A stretch of 62,764 nucleotides of DNA. Origin: an uncultured Coriobacteriales bacterium. Lineage in GTDB: Bacteria > Actinomycetota > Coriobacteriia > Coriobacteriales > UMGS124. A program made the translations under genes and the position numbers. The stretch lies in the NCBI GenBank assembly GCA_934636245.1, contig CAKUAI010000022.1, positions 1 to 62,764 of the forward strand. The letters run 5' to 3'. The notes under the pieces are model-generated. The model was not told the DNA's origin, ran no database searches, and saw nothing but the letters and a program-made list of their open reading frames with translations. Below, one piece after another: positions 7,885 to 15,468 of this stretch (the stretch's first letter is position 1; every line of letters begins with the position of its first letter).

Positions 7885-9804
7885 CTATGCTCCCTGGACG
7901 ATGGTGAGATAGTCGGTGGGAGCGGGGAACTGCTTGCTGTTTGTCAGCGACTCCGTCAGGCAGGAGCGGCTGTCCGCGCCCTCAATGGCGTAGTCCATGC
8001 GCTTGGTCTTGAGGTTTTCAGGCATGGGGCAGTTGCAGAAGCTCTCGTCCTCCACCCACACGTCGGTGCCCGCGACGAACACGGTATAGGTCGCGGCCTC
8101 ATCCAGGGCGGCGCCGTTGACGGTAACCTCTTCCAGGCGGAACCTGCCACGCTCGTACTCGGTCACCTTGTACTCCATGCCGCTCGTCACAGGCATAAAG
8201 CTGCGGTGACGGATGGGGTTTGCGCCGTTGTCCTTCACGTTCACCAACCACTCCATCATCTGCAGCAGCTCGGCTCCGGTGTATTCGCCCTGGGTGACGC
8301 CGTAGTTGCCCGCCATCACCCACAGGAGTTGTTGCTGGCTGTAATCGCCGCAGTAGATGGAGGTGGACGCAATCGGCGAGTAGCCGACCGCGATGTCGGC
8401 GTCGTAGGTGGCGCGCAGAGCATTCAGCACCGAGGAAGCCGCAGCGCTGCCGTGCTCGGTCATGTCGATGGGGTATGCGGTGTTCTGGGTGAACAGCACC
8501 TCGGTCTCGGGATTCTCCTTGGGTGTGACCAGCTGGTCGTTGAATGCTTCGTAGGCGGCCTTGGCGTCGTATTCGCCGGTGATCATCTTGTGGCCCACCT
8601 CTTTTGAAATGCTGAAGATCTCGGTGGAGGCCAGGCGCATGTACAGGTGGTTTGCGGCAATGATGTCGTCATCGTGCCCCAGGGCCTTGGAGGATGTGAT
8701 ATCCACCTCCTTGTTGTATGAGAGCACCGATCCGCCGGCCGCCAACTCATGCTGGCCCTCTGCGCTGTACATGGCCTGCAGTACCCGCAGCACGGCAGCA
8801 AGCTTTGCCTCGTCCTGAGCCGCCGTGTTGGAGACTGCCGTCTGGCACATGGGATAGGTCAGCAGCCAGCTGTCCTTGTCGGTCTCGCCGAAATAGGGCA
8901 GCACGGCCGTGTTGAAGCCATAAGCGCCGGGCATGGCGTCTGCCACGGCCGCCGTGGTGCGCATCATGGCGGTCTTTTGCTCATAGAAGGGCTTGGCGAT
9001 GGGATTCAGTTCATACTGCTCGTCGCCGGGCTGCACCCGCACGTCCTTGAGGAACTGCTCGTACTTTTCAAACACCGTCGGCCACACCACGTCGTCCAGG
9101 CCCGTGCGCTCGTCCGGGGACTCGCTCTCGTAGTTCATGCGCCATGCGGTGCCTTCCAGGCTCATCAGCTCCGGGATGGCACAGCCCTGCATGGTCTCAA
9201 GACAGGTGTAGTCGTAGGCCCAGTCAGCACCGTACCCCTTGATGCCGACGGCTTCAAAGGCATCGATGGCATCGACGAACTCGGCGTAGTTGGTGGGCAG
9301 GGGAATGTCGTATTGCTCAAACAGGTCGACGTTTGCAACGGTGCCATCCACCTCGGCGCACATGGGCAGCCAGCGGATGGCGCCTCCGGGCTCCTTGTTG
9401 ATATTCAGGTAGCTGGAATAGAAGGTGCCTGCAACCTCGGTGGTGCTGAGGTCCGTCAGATGCTCTGCCAGCGAGGCCGCATCGTTAAGGGAGAATCGGC
9501 GGCAGGTGATAATATCCGGCAGCTGCTCGGCGCGGTTCAGCAGGTCGTAGTAGTAGGCCATGGAGTTGAAACCCAGAAGGAAGTTGAACTCATACTCCGG
9601 GAACTTCTGCTCGAGCCACGGGGTGAGCGCCTTCATCATGGAACGGTCCCACGCATAGAAGGTGATGCGGATTCTGTCACTCTGGCCGCTGCTGTTGCTC
9701 GCGGCGGAATCGTCACCGCCGGTGCTGCATGCAGACAGGGATGTCATGGCTGCCAGCACGCCGGAGGCCTGCAGGAACGAGCGGCGGGAGATCTTGTGTG
9801 TCAT
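7885..9804 (-). CDS. Tat lipoprotein: solute-binding domain fused to a 5'-nucleotidase C-terminal-like domain
   Basis: Exported protein of 639 residues and first gene of the sensory operon. The signal has twin arginines (SRRSFLQ) and a lipobox ending at Cys26 (LSAC). Residues about 45-400 look like an extracellular solute-binding protein of the sugar/SBP_bac_8 type (RITFYAWDRSM, PTNYAEFVDAIDAF). Residues about 455-600 resemble the 5'-nucleotidase C-terminal domain: YDADIAVGYSPIAS, the GEYTGAELLQMMEWLV segment, SGMEYKV and LDEAATYTVFVAG. The metallophosphoesterase half of a true 5'-nucleotidase is absent, so catalysis is not expected, but the binding half could recognise a nucleotide-like ligand. 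An AAGG ribosome site precedes the start. It probably presents a ligand to the kinase encoded immediately downstream (inference). Confidence 0.85.
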   Translation of the reverse strand: MTHKISRRSFLQASGVLAAMTSLSACSTGGDDSAASNSSGQSDRIRITFYAWDRSMMKALTPWLEQKFPEYEFNFLLGFNSMAYYYDLLNRAEQLPDIITCRRFSLNDAASLAEHLTDLSTTEVAGTFYSSYLNINKEPGGAIRWLPMCAEVDGTVANVDLFEQYDIPLPTNYAEFVDAIDAFEAVGIKGYGADWAYDYTCLETMQGCAIPELMSLEGTAWRMNYESESPDERTGLDDVVWPTVFEKYEQFLKDVRVQPGDEQYELNPIAKPFYEQKTAMMRTTAAVADAMPGAYGFNTAVLPYFGETDKDSWLLTYPMCQTAVSNTAAQDEAKLAAVLRVLQAMYSAEGQHELAAGGSVLSYNKEVDITSSKALGHDDDIIAANHLYMRLASTEIFSISKEVGHKMITGEYDAKAAYEAFNDQLVTPKENPETEVLFTQNTAYPIDMTEHGSAAASSVLNALRATYDADIAVGYSPIASTSIYCGDYSQQQLLWVMAGNYGVTQGEYTGAELLQMMEWLVNVKDNGANPIRHRSFMPVTSGMEYKVTEYERGRFRLEEVTVNGAALDEAATYTVFVAGTDVWVEDESFCNCPMPENLKTKRMDYAIEGADSRSCLTESLTNSKQFPAPTDYLTIVQGA

Positions 9805-9978
9805 GAGGGCACCTTATCTGCGTTTCGGTCAATGCCGCTCACAGCCCGCTTTGTACTGGGCCATGTGCTGGTGTTTGGATAAAAGTTAGACATAATATCA
9901 GCATTTAAGAGCAGAATGTTTGAGGGCGTAAAGTTTGCTGAAAGTGAGGCCGGAGGAGCAAGGACTGGGCAGTTGCTC

Positions 9979-11349
9979 CTAAAACGCAATCTCCTCCATC
10001 GGTACCTTGCCCCAGCCATCGTCGCGAAGAGACGGGAAACTCATCGTCATATACAGCGGCAGATAGTACACGGGTTTGTCGGCGCGTTCTTCGACGGAGA
10101 CGTTTGCCTCGGAGAGCACGAAGGCCCAGGGCACGCCGTAGTCGGGCGTGGCAAGCAGGTTGTTTAGGGCAACGTGCAGCTTGTAGTCTTTGCCTGATTT
10201 AACCTCGACGGGAACAACGCGGCCCTCGCTGTCCTCAATGACGAAGTCAACCTCTCCTTTGCGATTGTTCTGGAAATAGCGCAAGGGGAACCCGGCCGTC
10301 ACAAGCTGCTGGGCCACGATGTTTTCGTAGACGGCCCCGAAGTTCATATCGCCGCGCCCCTCGACAATGCCCCTCGCCGCGCCAAGAGGATATTGGGCCA
10401 GCAAAACGCCCGAATCGGATGCGTACAGCTTGAACCGCTCAGGAACCTCAGTGCGCTGAAGGGGATACTTCGGCTCCTTCACCAATGTGCAGGGCAGTGC
10501 CACCCCGGCTTCGGTGAGCCAACCGAAGTCATCTTTCAGGCGCTCGTAGCGCCCGTTCTGCGCCACTGCAGAGAGCATGAATCGCTTGTTTTCCTTGGCC
10601 AGCTGGGACGGTAGGGCATTGTAGGCGCCGAGAATCGTAGTCTTGCGCTCCTGGGCGTATTTGACGATGTCGAAGCGGTACTGCTCGGCGATTTCGGCGT
10701 CCACGGCACGCGCGCTGCCAAGCTCGCGCCCCGAATCGAGGAACGACTGAACTGCCTCGGGCATGCCTCCAACCACAACGTAGCGCCTGAAGAGCTGGAT
10801 GAGCTTCTCGTGCAGGGTCTGCTCGACAGGCGTTTTCTCGGCAAACGAGCGTCCCACAGAATCAAGAATCGTCTGCGGCACCCCCATGGCCCAGCAGAAC
10901 TCCTCGAAATCGAGGGGGTACATGCGCTCAACGCGGGCATAGCCCACGGGAAACGAACGGACGCCCTTGAGCCGTGTGCCCAAAAGCGAGCCGGAAAGGA
11001 CGAGCCTGAACCTCCCGTCTTCGACCAGGAACTTTGAGAGCGTGACCACGTCGTGTCCAAGCTCTTGCACTTCGTCGAAGAAGACAAGCGTGTCAGGGGA
11101 AAGTTCGTGTCCCGCGATCAAGGAAAGACGGGAGACGAGTTCCTCGGAACTGCGGGCCCCGGCCAGAAAACGACCGTTTTCTTGATCGTCGAGGAAGTTT
11201 ACCTCGAGGTAGTTGCTGTAGTTGGCGTGCGCAAAGTGCCGCACGGCATAGGTCTTGCCCGTTTGGCGTGCGCCCAAAAGGATGAATACCTTGGCGGCAG
11301 AAGATTCTTTCCATTCCAAAAGCCGAACCGTCATCTTGCGTTCAAGCAT
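9979..11349 (-). CDS. AAA_14 / DUF4143 family ATPase
   Basis: Cytoplasmic P-loop protein of 456 residues. The Walker A motif is LLGARQTGKTYAV near residue 27 and the Walker B motif is DTLVFFDEVQELG near 90. SGSLLGTRLKGV is a family sensor segment, and the C-terminal DUF4143 region ends in an endonuclease-like core (GEVDFVIEDSEGRVVPVEVKSGKDYKL). These ATPases are common as solitary, frequently shed genes; some are proposed to act in toxin-antitoxin or defence, but no function is established. It is on the same strand as the sensory operon, 174 bases upstream, and probably a separate unit. Three 32-bp direct repeats lie in its 5' region. Confidence 0.9.
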   Translation of the reverse strand: MLERKMTVRLLEWKESSAAKVFILLGARQTGKTYAVRHFAHANYSNYLEVNFLDDQENGRFLAGARSSEELVSRLSLIAGHELSPDTLVFFDEVQELGHDVVTLSKFLVEDGRFRLVLSGSLLGTRLKGVRSFPVGYARVERMYPLDFEEFCWAMGVPQTILDSVGRSFAEKTPVEQTLHEKLIQLFRRYVVVGGMPEAVQSFLDSGRELGSARAVDAEIAEQYRFDIVKYAQERKTTILGAYNALPSQLAKENKRFMLSAVAQNGRYERLKDDFGWLTEAGVALPCTLVKEPKYPLQRTEVPERFKLYASDSGVLLAQYPLGAARGIVEGRGDMNFGAVYENIVAQQLVTAGFPLRYFQNNRKGEVDFVIEDSEGRVVPVEVKSGKDYKLHVALNNLLATPDYGVPWAFVLSEANVSVEERADKPVYYLPLYMTMSFPSLRDDGWGKVPMEEIAF

Positions 11350-11379
11350 GGCACCTCACCCCTCTGTACCTGCGCATGT

Positions 11380-11458
11380 CACTAACACAGAAAGCTTTTG
11401 GCTTATTTTGGCACTAACACAGAAAGTTTTTGGCCTATTTTGACGCTAACACAGAAAG
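11380..11458 (-). repeat. Three direct repeats of period 32 bp upstream of the AAA_14 ATPase
   Basis: The core CTAACACAGAAAG recurs at 11382, 11414 and 11446, exactly 32 bases apart, separated by AT-rich spacers of the type TTTTGGCYTATTTT. The last unit is incomplete. The array begins about 30 bases upstream of the ATPase start codon. The spacing of about three helical turns suits cooperative binding of a regulator. An alternative is the terminus of a lost insertion sequence. Confidence 0.7.
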
Positions 11459-11779
11459 AACCACCAGGAGATGGTGGGCAAGGGAGGCTCTCGGGCGAAC
11501 TGTTGATATGACGGACCATGACAGGCAGCTTGGAAAACGATGAACGATTGAGCCGCGCAACATTCCACCATTGCGGCAGTGCTTTTAGAGACTGCGTACA
11601 GCGCGGCGCTCGCGGGGTGGGCCGACGCCAACGGCGTGAGGCTCTCCGCAGACCCGCACGGACTGCTGCCGGGACAACGCGGTCGCGGCGTTGATGTTCG
11701 CTGAGAAGTGGTCCTGAGGGGGGTGGTACGGATTTGCGATACCACCCCCAATCGCTCAGATCGACTTGCCAAAACACAC

Positions 11780-11980
11780 GGTTTTTGCATGGGCTGGGCG
11801 GTACGGTGACCCATGCGCGCATCTGGGCGCTTGTTGCGCAGGCAATTGGTCAGTTGAGGTGGTTCCTGCGGCCAAGGGGGACCGTCCGGGTCTGGCTGGC
11901 GAGCCACGGGTTGAGATATGCAACGTTTTTCGGAGACGACGGGCGTCATACCGTTGGATTTTTCAACCCGTTGCTCGCGT
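11780..11980 (+). repeat. Dispersed ~200-bp repeat, copy 2, with long hairpin
   Basis: Homologous to 320-520 in direct orientation. The hairpin arms are GCGAGCCACGGGTTGA at 11899-11914 and 11963-11978, with one mismatch. Compared with copy 1, one base pair has changed on both sides (A-T to G-C), which preserves pairing. The surrounding sequence (for example CTTGTTGCGCAGGCAAT) is similar but diverged, so the duplication is not recent. Confidence 0.7.
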
Positions 11981-12254
11981 GCTCGAGCAGGCTTGTGCTG
12001 GACAGGATGGTTGCGTGCTCGACGTATGTTTGCGAGGCAGGCTGCGCTCGATTGCCGATTCAGTCGCCGCCGGCGAGCGCTTCCGACGCTGTGTCGCCCA
12101 GGGGGAACGCCCGCCTTGCCGGGTGCTGGCACGTAAGGTGCATAAAGACTCTTTATGACTGGGACGAAAAAAGAGCGGGTTCCTACGAACAAAAGGCATA
12201 GGAACCCGCTCTACGCTGAAAGTTTTGAATAACTGTTGCACAAGCCGGACTCTA

Positions 12255-12428
12255 TTAAAAATCGGTATCCGGAATGGGATTGTCCGGGTTCTCCTCGATA
12301 ATGCCGCCGCCGCCAATGGGATTTCCGTCAGGACCGATGACGACCCAGCCATTGGAAGCGGTGCAGACGTCCTCGTTGCCGAACTCGACGATATTCATCT
12401 CGGGTGCTGTGTACTTTACGTTAGACAT
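12255..12428 (-). CDS. Small acidic peptide with YxxP-type N-terminus, candidate modified-peptide precursor
   Basis: Peptide of 57 residues starting MSNVKYTAPEMNIVEF, with a Gly/Asn/Pro/Asp-rich C-terminal part ending NPDNPIPDTDF. A strong GGAGAGGAG site nine bases before the ATG fixes the start. The N-terminal Y-x-x-P-x-(hydrophobic) pattern is the kind of leader motif that PqqD/B1 recognition domains bind in lasso-peptide systems. A PqqD-like gene, a kinase and a nucleotidyltransferase are in the divergent operon. That makes it a candidate substrate of the operon (inference). A single Cys (EDVCTAS) is present. It could also be an unrelated small protein. The AAGGG microsatellite begins about 43 bases upstream. 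Confidence 0.65.
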   Translation of the reverse strand: MSNVKYTAPEMNIVEFGNEDVCTASNGWVVIGPDGNPIGGGGIIEENPDNPIPDTDF

Positions 12429-12470
12429 ATATAACATCTCCTCTCCAATGTATAAAACGCCCAGAATTCT

Positions 12471-12540
12471 AAGGGAAGGGAAGGGAAGGGAAGGGAAGGG
12501 AAGGGAAGGGAAGGGAAGGGAAGGGAAGGGAAGGGAAGGG
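12471..12540. repeat. Pentanucleotide microsatellite, (AAGGG)14
   Basis: Fourteen perfect copies of AAGGG between the small peptide gene and the divergent operon. Such tracts are prone to slippage. One end lies about where the -35 element of the minus-strand peptide gene would be (TATACA around 12451 as a possible -10), and the other is 46 bases before the plus-strand -35. Copy-number change could alter transcription in a phase-variable way. Confidence 0.95.
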
Positions 12541-12585
12541 AAGATTCTACAAGCTCGTCATATATGTGGCGCAACTATCGGCGTG

Positions 12586-12613
12586 TTGACAGCGTGATAA
12601 GCGCAGGTATCCT
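12586..12613 (+). promoter_or_regulatory. Probable promoter of the nucleotidyltransferase-ABC operon
   Basis: TTGACA at 12586-12591 and TATCCT at 12608-12613 with a 16-base spacer, about 40 bases before the first gene. The -35 is a consensus match and the -10 matches four of six positions. Confidence 0.55.
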
Positions 12614-12652
12614 TGCTTTCGGGGTTTTCATGCAGGCAAACGAAACGGACGA

Positions 12653-13843
12653 TTGACGTTGGAAGAGACCATTTGCCAGATAATTCGCGCGGCGTATTCG
12701 GGCGGTGAGAGTGTTACGTTGCCGGAGGGGCTCGATCCGGCGGCTGTATATGCCGAACTGCAGCAGCAGACGATCCCGGGTCTGGCGCTTGTGCCTGGTA
12801 GCCTGACCGATGCCTGCAAAGATAAGGCATTGGTCGCCAAGTGGACCAACCTCGACCTCAAGCGCCGCGTCCTGTTTGCGCACTTGCTCAACGTGCAGGA
12901 CGAGGCGCTCTGCGCGCTGACTGGCGCCGGCATCAAGGCGGTCATCCTCAAAGGGGCTGCTGCGGGTATGCTCTACCCCGACCCGGCACTTCGCTCCTAC
13001 GGTGATATCGACTGCATGGTAGCGCCGGGCGACCTCGGCAAGGCCCGCTCGGCGCTGATTGCCGCCGGCTTTGTGGGCGAGGACGACGAGGGTGTGAGCG
13101 ACCACCACGTGGGCCTTGAGAAAAACGGCGTGCACCTCGAGCTTCATTGGCGGCCCAACGGCATTCCGCAAGGTGCGGGCAAGGAGCGCCTGGACGCCCT
13201 GTTCCTAGACTCGCTCGTGCACACGCAGACTGCGACCGTGCAGGGGCGCGAGTTCCCGGTCTTTCCTCTCATGGTGAACGGCGTAGTGCTTCTGCTCCAT
13301 GCCCGCAAGCACTTGGCGCACGGCGGCCTGGGATTTCGCCAGGTAATCGACTGGATGATGTTCGCGCGGGCCTACCTGGCAGGCGAAGGCTGGACGGAGT
13401 TCCGCCGTCTCCTGGACGACCCGCAGCTTGAGCGCACGGCCAAGTGCCTCACGCGCTTCTGCCAGGTTTACCTGGGCATGCCAGAGGAGGGTTTCTCCTG
13501 GTGCGCCGAGGTCGAGCCCTCCGTGTGCGCGGCGCTTCTCGAGCACGTGATGCTGCTGGGCAACTTCGGCCACAAGACCAAGGAGAAGTCGGGTGCGACG
13601 GCCCTGGAGCGGGTGCGAGGCCCCATCAGCCTGTTTCGCTACCTGCAAGAGGGCGGCATGAGCAATTGGAAGGCCGCGCGCACCCATGCGGTCCTTCGCC
13701 CCTTTGCCTGGATCTACCAGGCGGGACGCTGTGCCCGAACCTTGCTGACGCGCGAGGACTCCCTGGCGAGGATTCAGCTCGACATCGACGAGGCGGCACG
13801 CCGCCGCAAGCTCGGCGAGGAGATGGGGCTGTATGACCGCTGA
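12653..13843 (+). CDS. Nucleotidyltransferase family protein (NTP_transf_5 type)
   Basis: Cytoplasmic protein of 396 residues. The diagnostic segment is AVILKGAAAGMLYPDPALRSYGDIDCMV near residues 98-125, with the paired acidic residues of the nucleotidyltransferase fold, followed by HLELHWRP and LLLHARKHLAHGG. Members of this family are found in peptide-modification clusters beside HPr-kinase-like and PqqD-like proteins, but their reaction is not established. It is first in a five-gene operon and overlaps the next gene by 11 bases. I used the TTG at 12653; a second TTG six bases later is possible. A tiny frame MQANETDD (12630-12656) ends across this start and could couple translation. Nucleotide transfer to a peptide or small molecule is inference. 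Confidence 0.85.
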   Translation: MTLEETICQIIRAAYSGGESVTLPEGLDPAAVYAELQQQTIPGLALVPGSLTDACKDKALVAKWTNLDLKRRVLFAHLLNVQDEALCALTGAGIKAVILKGAAAGMLYPDPALRSYGDIDCMVAPGDLGKARSALIAAGFVGEDDEGVSDHHVGLEKNGVHLELHWRPNGIPQGAGKERLDALFLDSLVHTQTATVQGREFPVFPLMVNGVVLLLHARKHLAHGGLGFRQVIDWMMFARAYLAGEGWTEFRRLLDDPQLERTAKCLTRFCQVYLGMPEEGFSWCAEVEPSVCAALLEHVMLLGNFGHKTKEKSGATALERVRGPISLFRYLQEGGMSNWKAARTHAVLRPFAWIYQAGRCARTLLTREDSLARIQLDIDEAARRRKLGEEMGLYDR

Positions 13844-14357
13844 CCCCAAGGCCGTGCACGTCACAAGCGCCACCTTTGAGGAGGTCCTGGCCCGCGACGG
13901 CGTGCTCGTGTACCGCACGCGCGGCGTCTCCATGGAGCCGATGCTGCGGGAAGGCCGCGACGTCGTGACCATCAGGGCCGCTAAGCCCGGCGAGCGCTTC
14001 GCTGTCAACGACGTCGTGATGTACTACCGCGCGGGCGACCGCAAGTACACGCTGCACCGCATCGTGGGGGTGGGTCCCACCGGCTACACCATCATCGGCG
14101 ACAACTGCGTGGCCTATGAGCGCGACGTTCCCTTCGAGGACGTCTTGGGCGTGCTCGTGTCGTTTGTGCGCGACGGCAAGCCGTGCACGGTTGAGGATCC
14201 CGAGTACCTCGCGTACGTGCGCAAGCTGCGGCGCGGGGAGCGGGGCCGCATCGCCAGGCGGAAAGCTGCCGCGAGGATAAAGGGTGCTCTCAAGAGGGCG
14301 TTCCCAAGGCTGGCGAGGCGCTGGAAAGATTGGAAACACAGGGGAGAGGCGGCATGA
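13833..14357 (+). CDS. S24/S26 family signal-peptidase-like protein
   Basis: Protein of 174 residues. The segment TRGVSMEPMLREGRDVVTI (about 29-50) carries the catalytic Ser-Met pair of S24/S26 peptidases. NDVVMYYR and TLHRIVGVG follow, the latter at the general-base position although no clear Lys is visible, and TIIGDNC is typical of signal peptidase I. No N-terminal membrane anchor is seen, which separates it from housekeeping leader peptidases; the C-terminus is strongly basic. It overlaps the genes on both sides (11 bases upstream, ATGA downstream), so it is tightly coupled to the operon. A role in trimming the operon's peptide substrate is plausible but unproven. Confidence 0.82.
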   Translation: MTADPKAVHVTSATFEEVLARDGVLVYRTRGVSMEPMLREGRDVVTIRAAKPGERFAVNDVVMYYRAGDRKYTLHRIVGVGPTGYTIIGDNCVAYERDVPFEDVLGVLVSFVRDGKPCTVEDPEYLAYVRKLRRGERGRIARRKAAARIKGALKRAFPRLARRWKDWKHRGEAA

Positions 14358-15124
14358 GCAACGAACAAGAACATGAGGCGGCCCTGAGGCTGAGGCTCGC
14401 CGATGTCCCCGTGCTGGTGACCCCGAGATACGGCATGCTCGAGAAGATCTGCCTGCCGTACGTGGACGAACGAGACGACGCCGAGCCGCTCTTCGCCGTA
14501 AGGGCGTCCGATGCCGACCTCGACTTCGAGCGAGCCATGGCGCCGGAATTCTCCAACCCCTACCTGGAGGCATGTGCCGTGCACAGGGCACTCGCCGAGA
14601 GGTTCGCCGCGCATGAGCGCATCGTGTTCCACTCCTGCACGGTCGAGTACGCGGGCCGCGCCTACGCCTTTGCGGCGCCGAGCGGCACAGGCAAGTCAAC
14701 GCACGCGCGCCTCTGGATGCGGTATCTCGGAGGCGCCGGGGCAAAGGTCCTCAACGGCGACAAGCCCTTCCTCCATGTGCCGCAAGAAGGCGAGGTGGTG
14801 GCGTACGGCTGCCCGTGGACGGGCAAGGAGGGCTGGGGCTACAACGGCAGTGCCCCGCTCGCCGGCATCTGCATCCTGCACCAGGCCCCCACGTGCTCCA
14901 TCGAGCGGCTCGACCCCGCCGGAGCGGTGGAGCTTATCATGCGGCAGTGCTACGTCCCGCGCGAGAGCCCCGCAGGCACGCTTGCGGTCCTGGGCTGCGT
15001 TGACCGCTTGCTTTCCCGCGTGCCCGTGTGGTCCATGGGCTGCGACATTTCCGAGAACGCCGTGCGCACCTCGTTCGAGGCTCTCACGGGCATGGAGTAC
15101 ACAGGCCGCGACTGCGGCGAGTAA
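14354..15124 (+). CDS. HPr-kinase/phosphorylase-like P-loop kinase
   Basis: Protein of 256 residues with a Walker A motif AAPSGTGKSTHARLW near residue 110 and the kinase segment KVLNGDKPFLHV about 15 residues on. These are the marks of HprK C-terminal-like proteins that phosphorylate serine. Solitary members occur in lasso and related RiPP clusters, where the PadeK-type kinase phosphorylates the peptide. The full HPr regulatory context (HPr, PTS genes) is absent here. I chose the ATG at 14354 because GGGGAGAGG precedes it and it overlaps the upstream TGA. Phosphorylation of the divergent small peptide is the favoured hypothesis. Confidence 0.85.
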   Translation: MSNEQEHEAALRLRLADVPVLVTPRYGMLEKICLPYVDERDDAEPLFAVRASDADLDFERAMAPEFSNPYLEACAVHRALAERFAAHERIVFHSCTVEYAGRAYAFAAPSGTGKSTHARLWMRYLGGAGAKVLNGDKPFLHVPQEGEVVAYGCPWTGKEGWGYNGSAPLAGICILHQAPTCSIERLDPAGAVELIMRQCYVPRESPAGTLAVLGCVDRLLSRVPVWSMGCDISENAVRTSFEALTGMEYTGRDCGE

Positions 15125-15155
15125 CGATAGCGCGTAAACAGAGAGGTTGATTGCC

Positions 15156-15422
15156 ATGAAGATCAAGAAGGGCTTCGTCATCCAGGAGGTCGCCGGCCAG
15201 TGGGTCGCCGTGGCCACGGGTGCCGCCGCCAAGGAGTTCACGGGCATCGTGAAGCTCAACGCTACGGCCGCGCACGTGTGGAGGGGCCTGGAGCAGGGCC
15301 TGACGCGCGAGCAGATCGTCACCAGCGTGGTTGAGACCTACGATGTGAGCGAGCAGACGGCCGCCGAGGACGTGGACGCGCTCTGCCAGCAGCTCGTGCA
15401 GGCCGGCATCGCGCAGGAGTAG
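15156..15422 (+). CDS. PqqD-like peptide-recognition protein
   Basis: Small protein of 88 residues: MKIKKGFVIQEVAGQWVAV, then ATAAHVWRGLEQGLTREQIVTSVVETYDVSEQTAAEDVDALCQQLVQAGIAQ. This is the PqqD pattern of a short beta-sheet then a three-helix winged-helix unit; such RiPP recognition elements present a precursor peptide's leader to modifying enzymes. It is unfused and sits between the kinase and the exporter. The ATG at 15156 is nine bases after GAGAGG. Its presence is the best evidence that this operon acts on a peptide. Confidence 0.88.
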   Translation: MKIKKGFVIQEVAGQWVAVATGAAAKEFTGIVKLNATAAHVWRGLEQGLTREQIVTSVVETYDVSEQTAAEDVDALCQQLVQAGIAQE

Positions 15423-15468
15423 GCCGCCGCGCTTTGCCGCAGGCCTTTGTACAAGGGGATTTTGCCGC

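Larger units (their letters stand above)
11350..12254. other. Gene-free interval with repeats and a possible remnant frame
   Basis: About 900 bases without a convincing gene. It contains three 32-bp direct repeats (11380-11458), a 10-bp perfect hairpin GGGGGTGGTA/TACCACCCCC at 11719-11749, and the second copy of the ~200-bp repeat (11780-11980). A start-less frame at 11552-11704 reads like protein (AAVLLETAYSAALAGWADAN...) and may be a fragment of a lost gene; I do not recognise it. Other frames are most likely spurious. Confidence 0.55.

Noticed and set aside
11380..11458. CRISPR-like array
   Set aside because: Only three units, 13-base identical cores, near-identical spacers and no cas genes nearby.
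11446..12192. Minus-strand frame of 248 codons in the gene-free interval
   Set aside because: Composition is Arg/Ser/Pro-rich, it runs over the non-coding repeat and the hairpins, and no family or start signal is visible.
12274..12597. Plus-strand frame that translates the microsatellite as REGKG repeats
   Set aside because: The frame is created by the 5-mer repeat and is antisense to the small peptide gene, which has a strong ribosome site.
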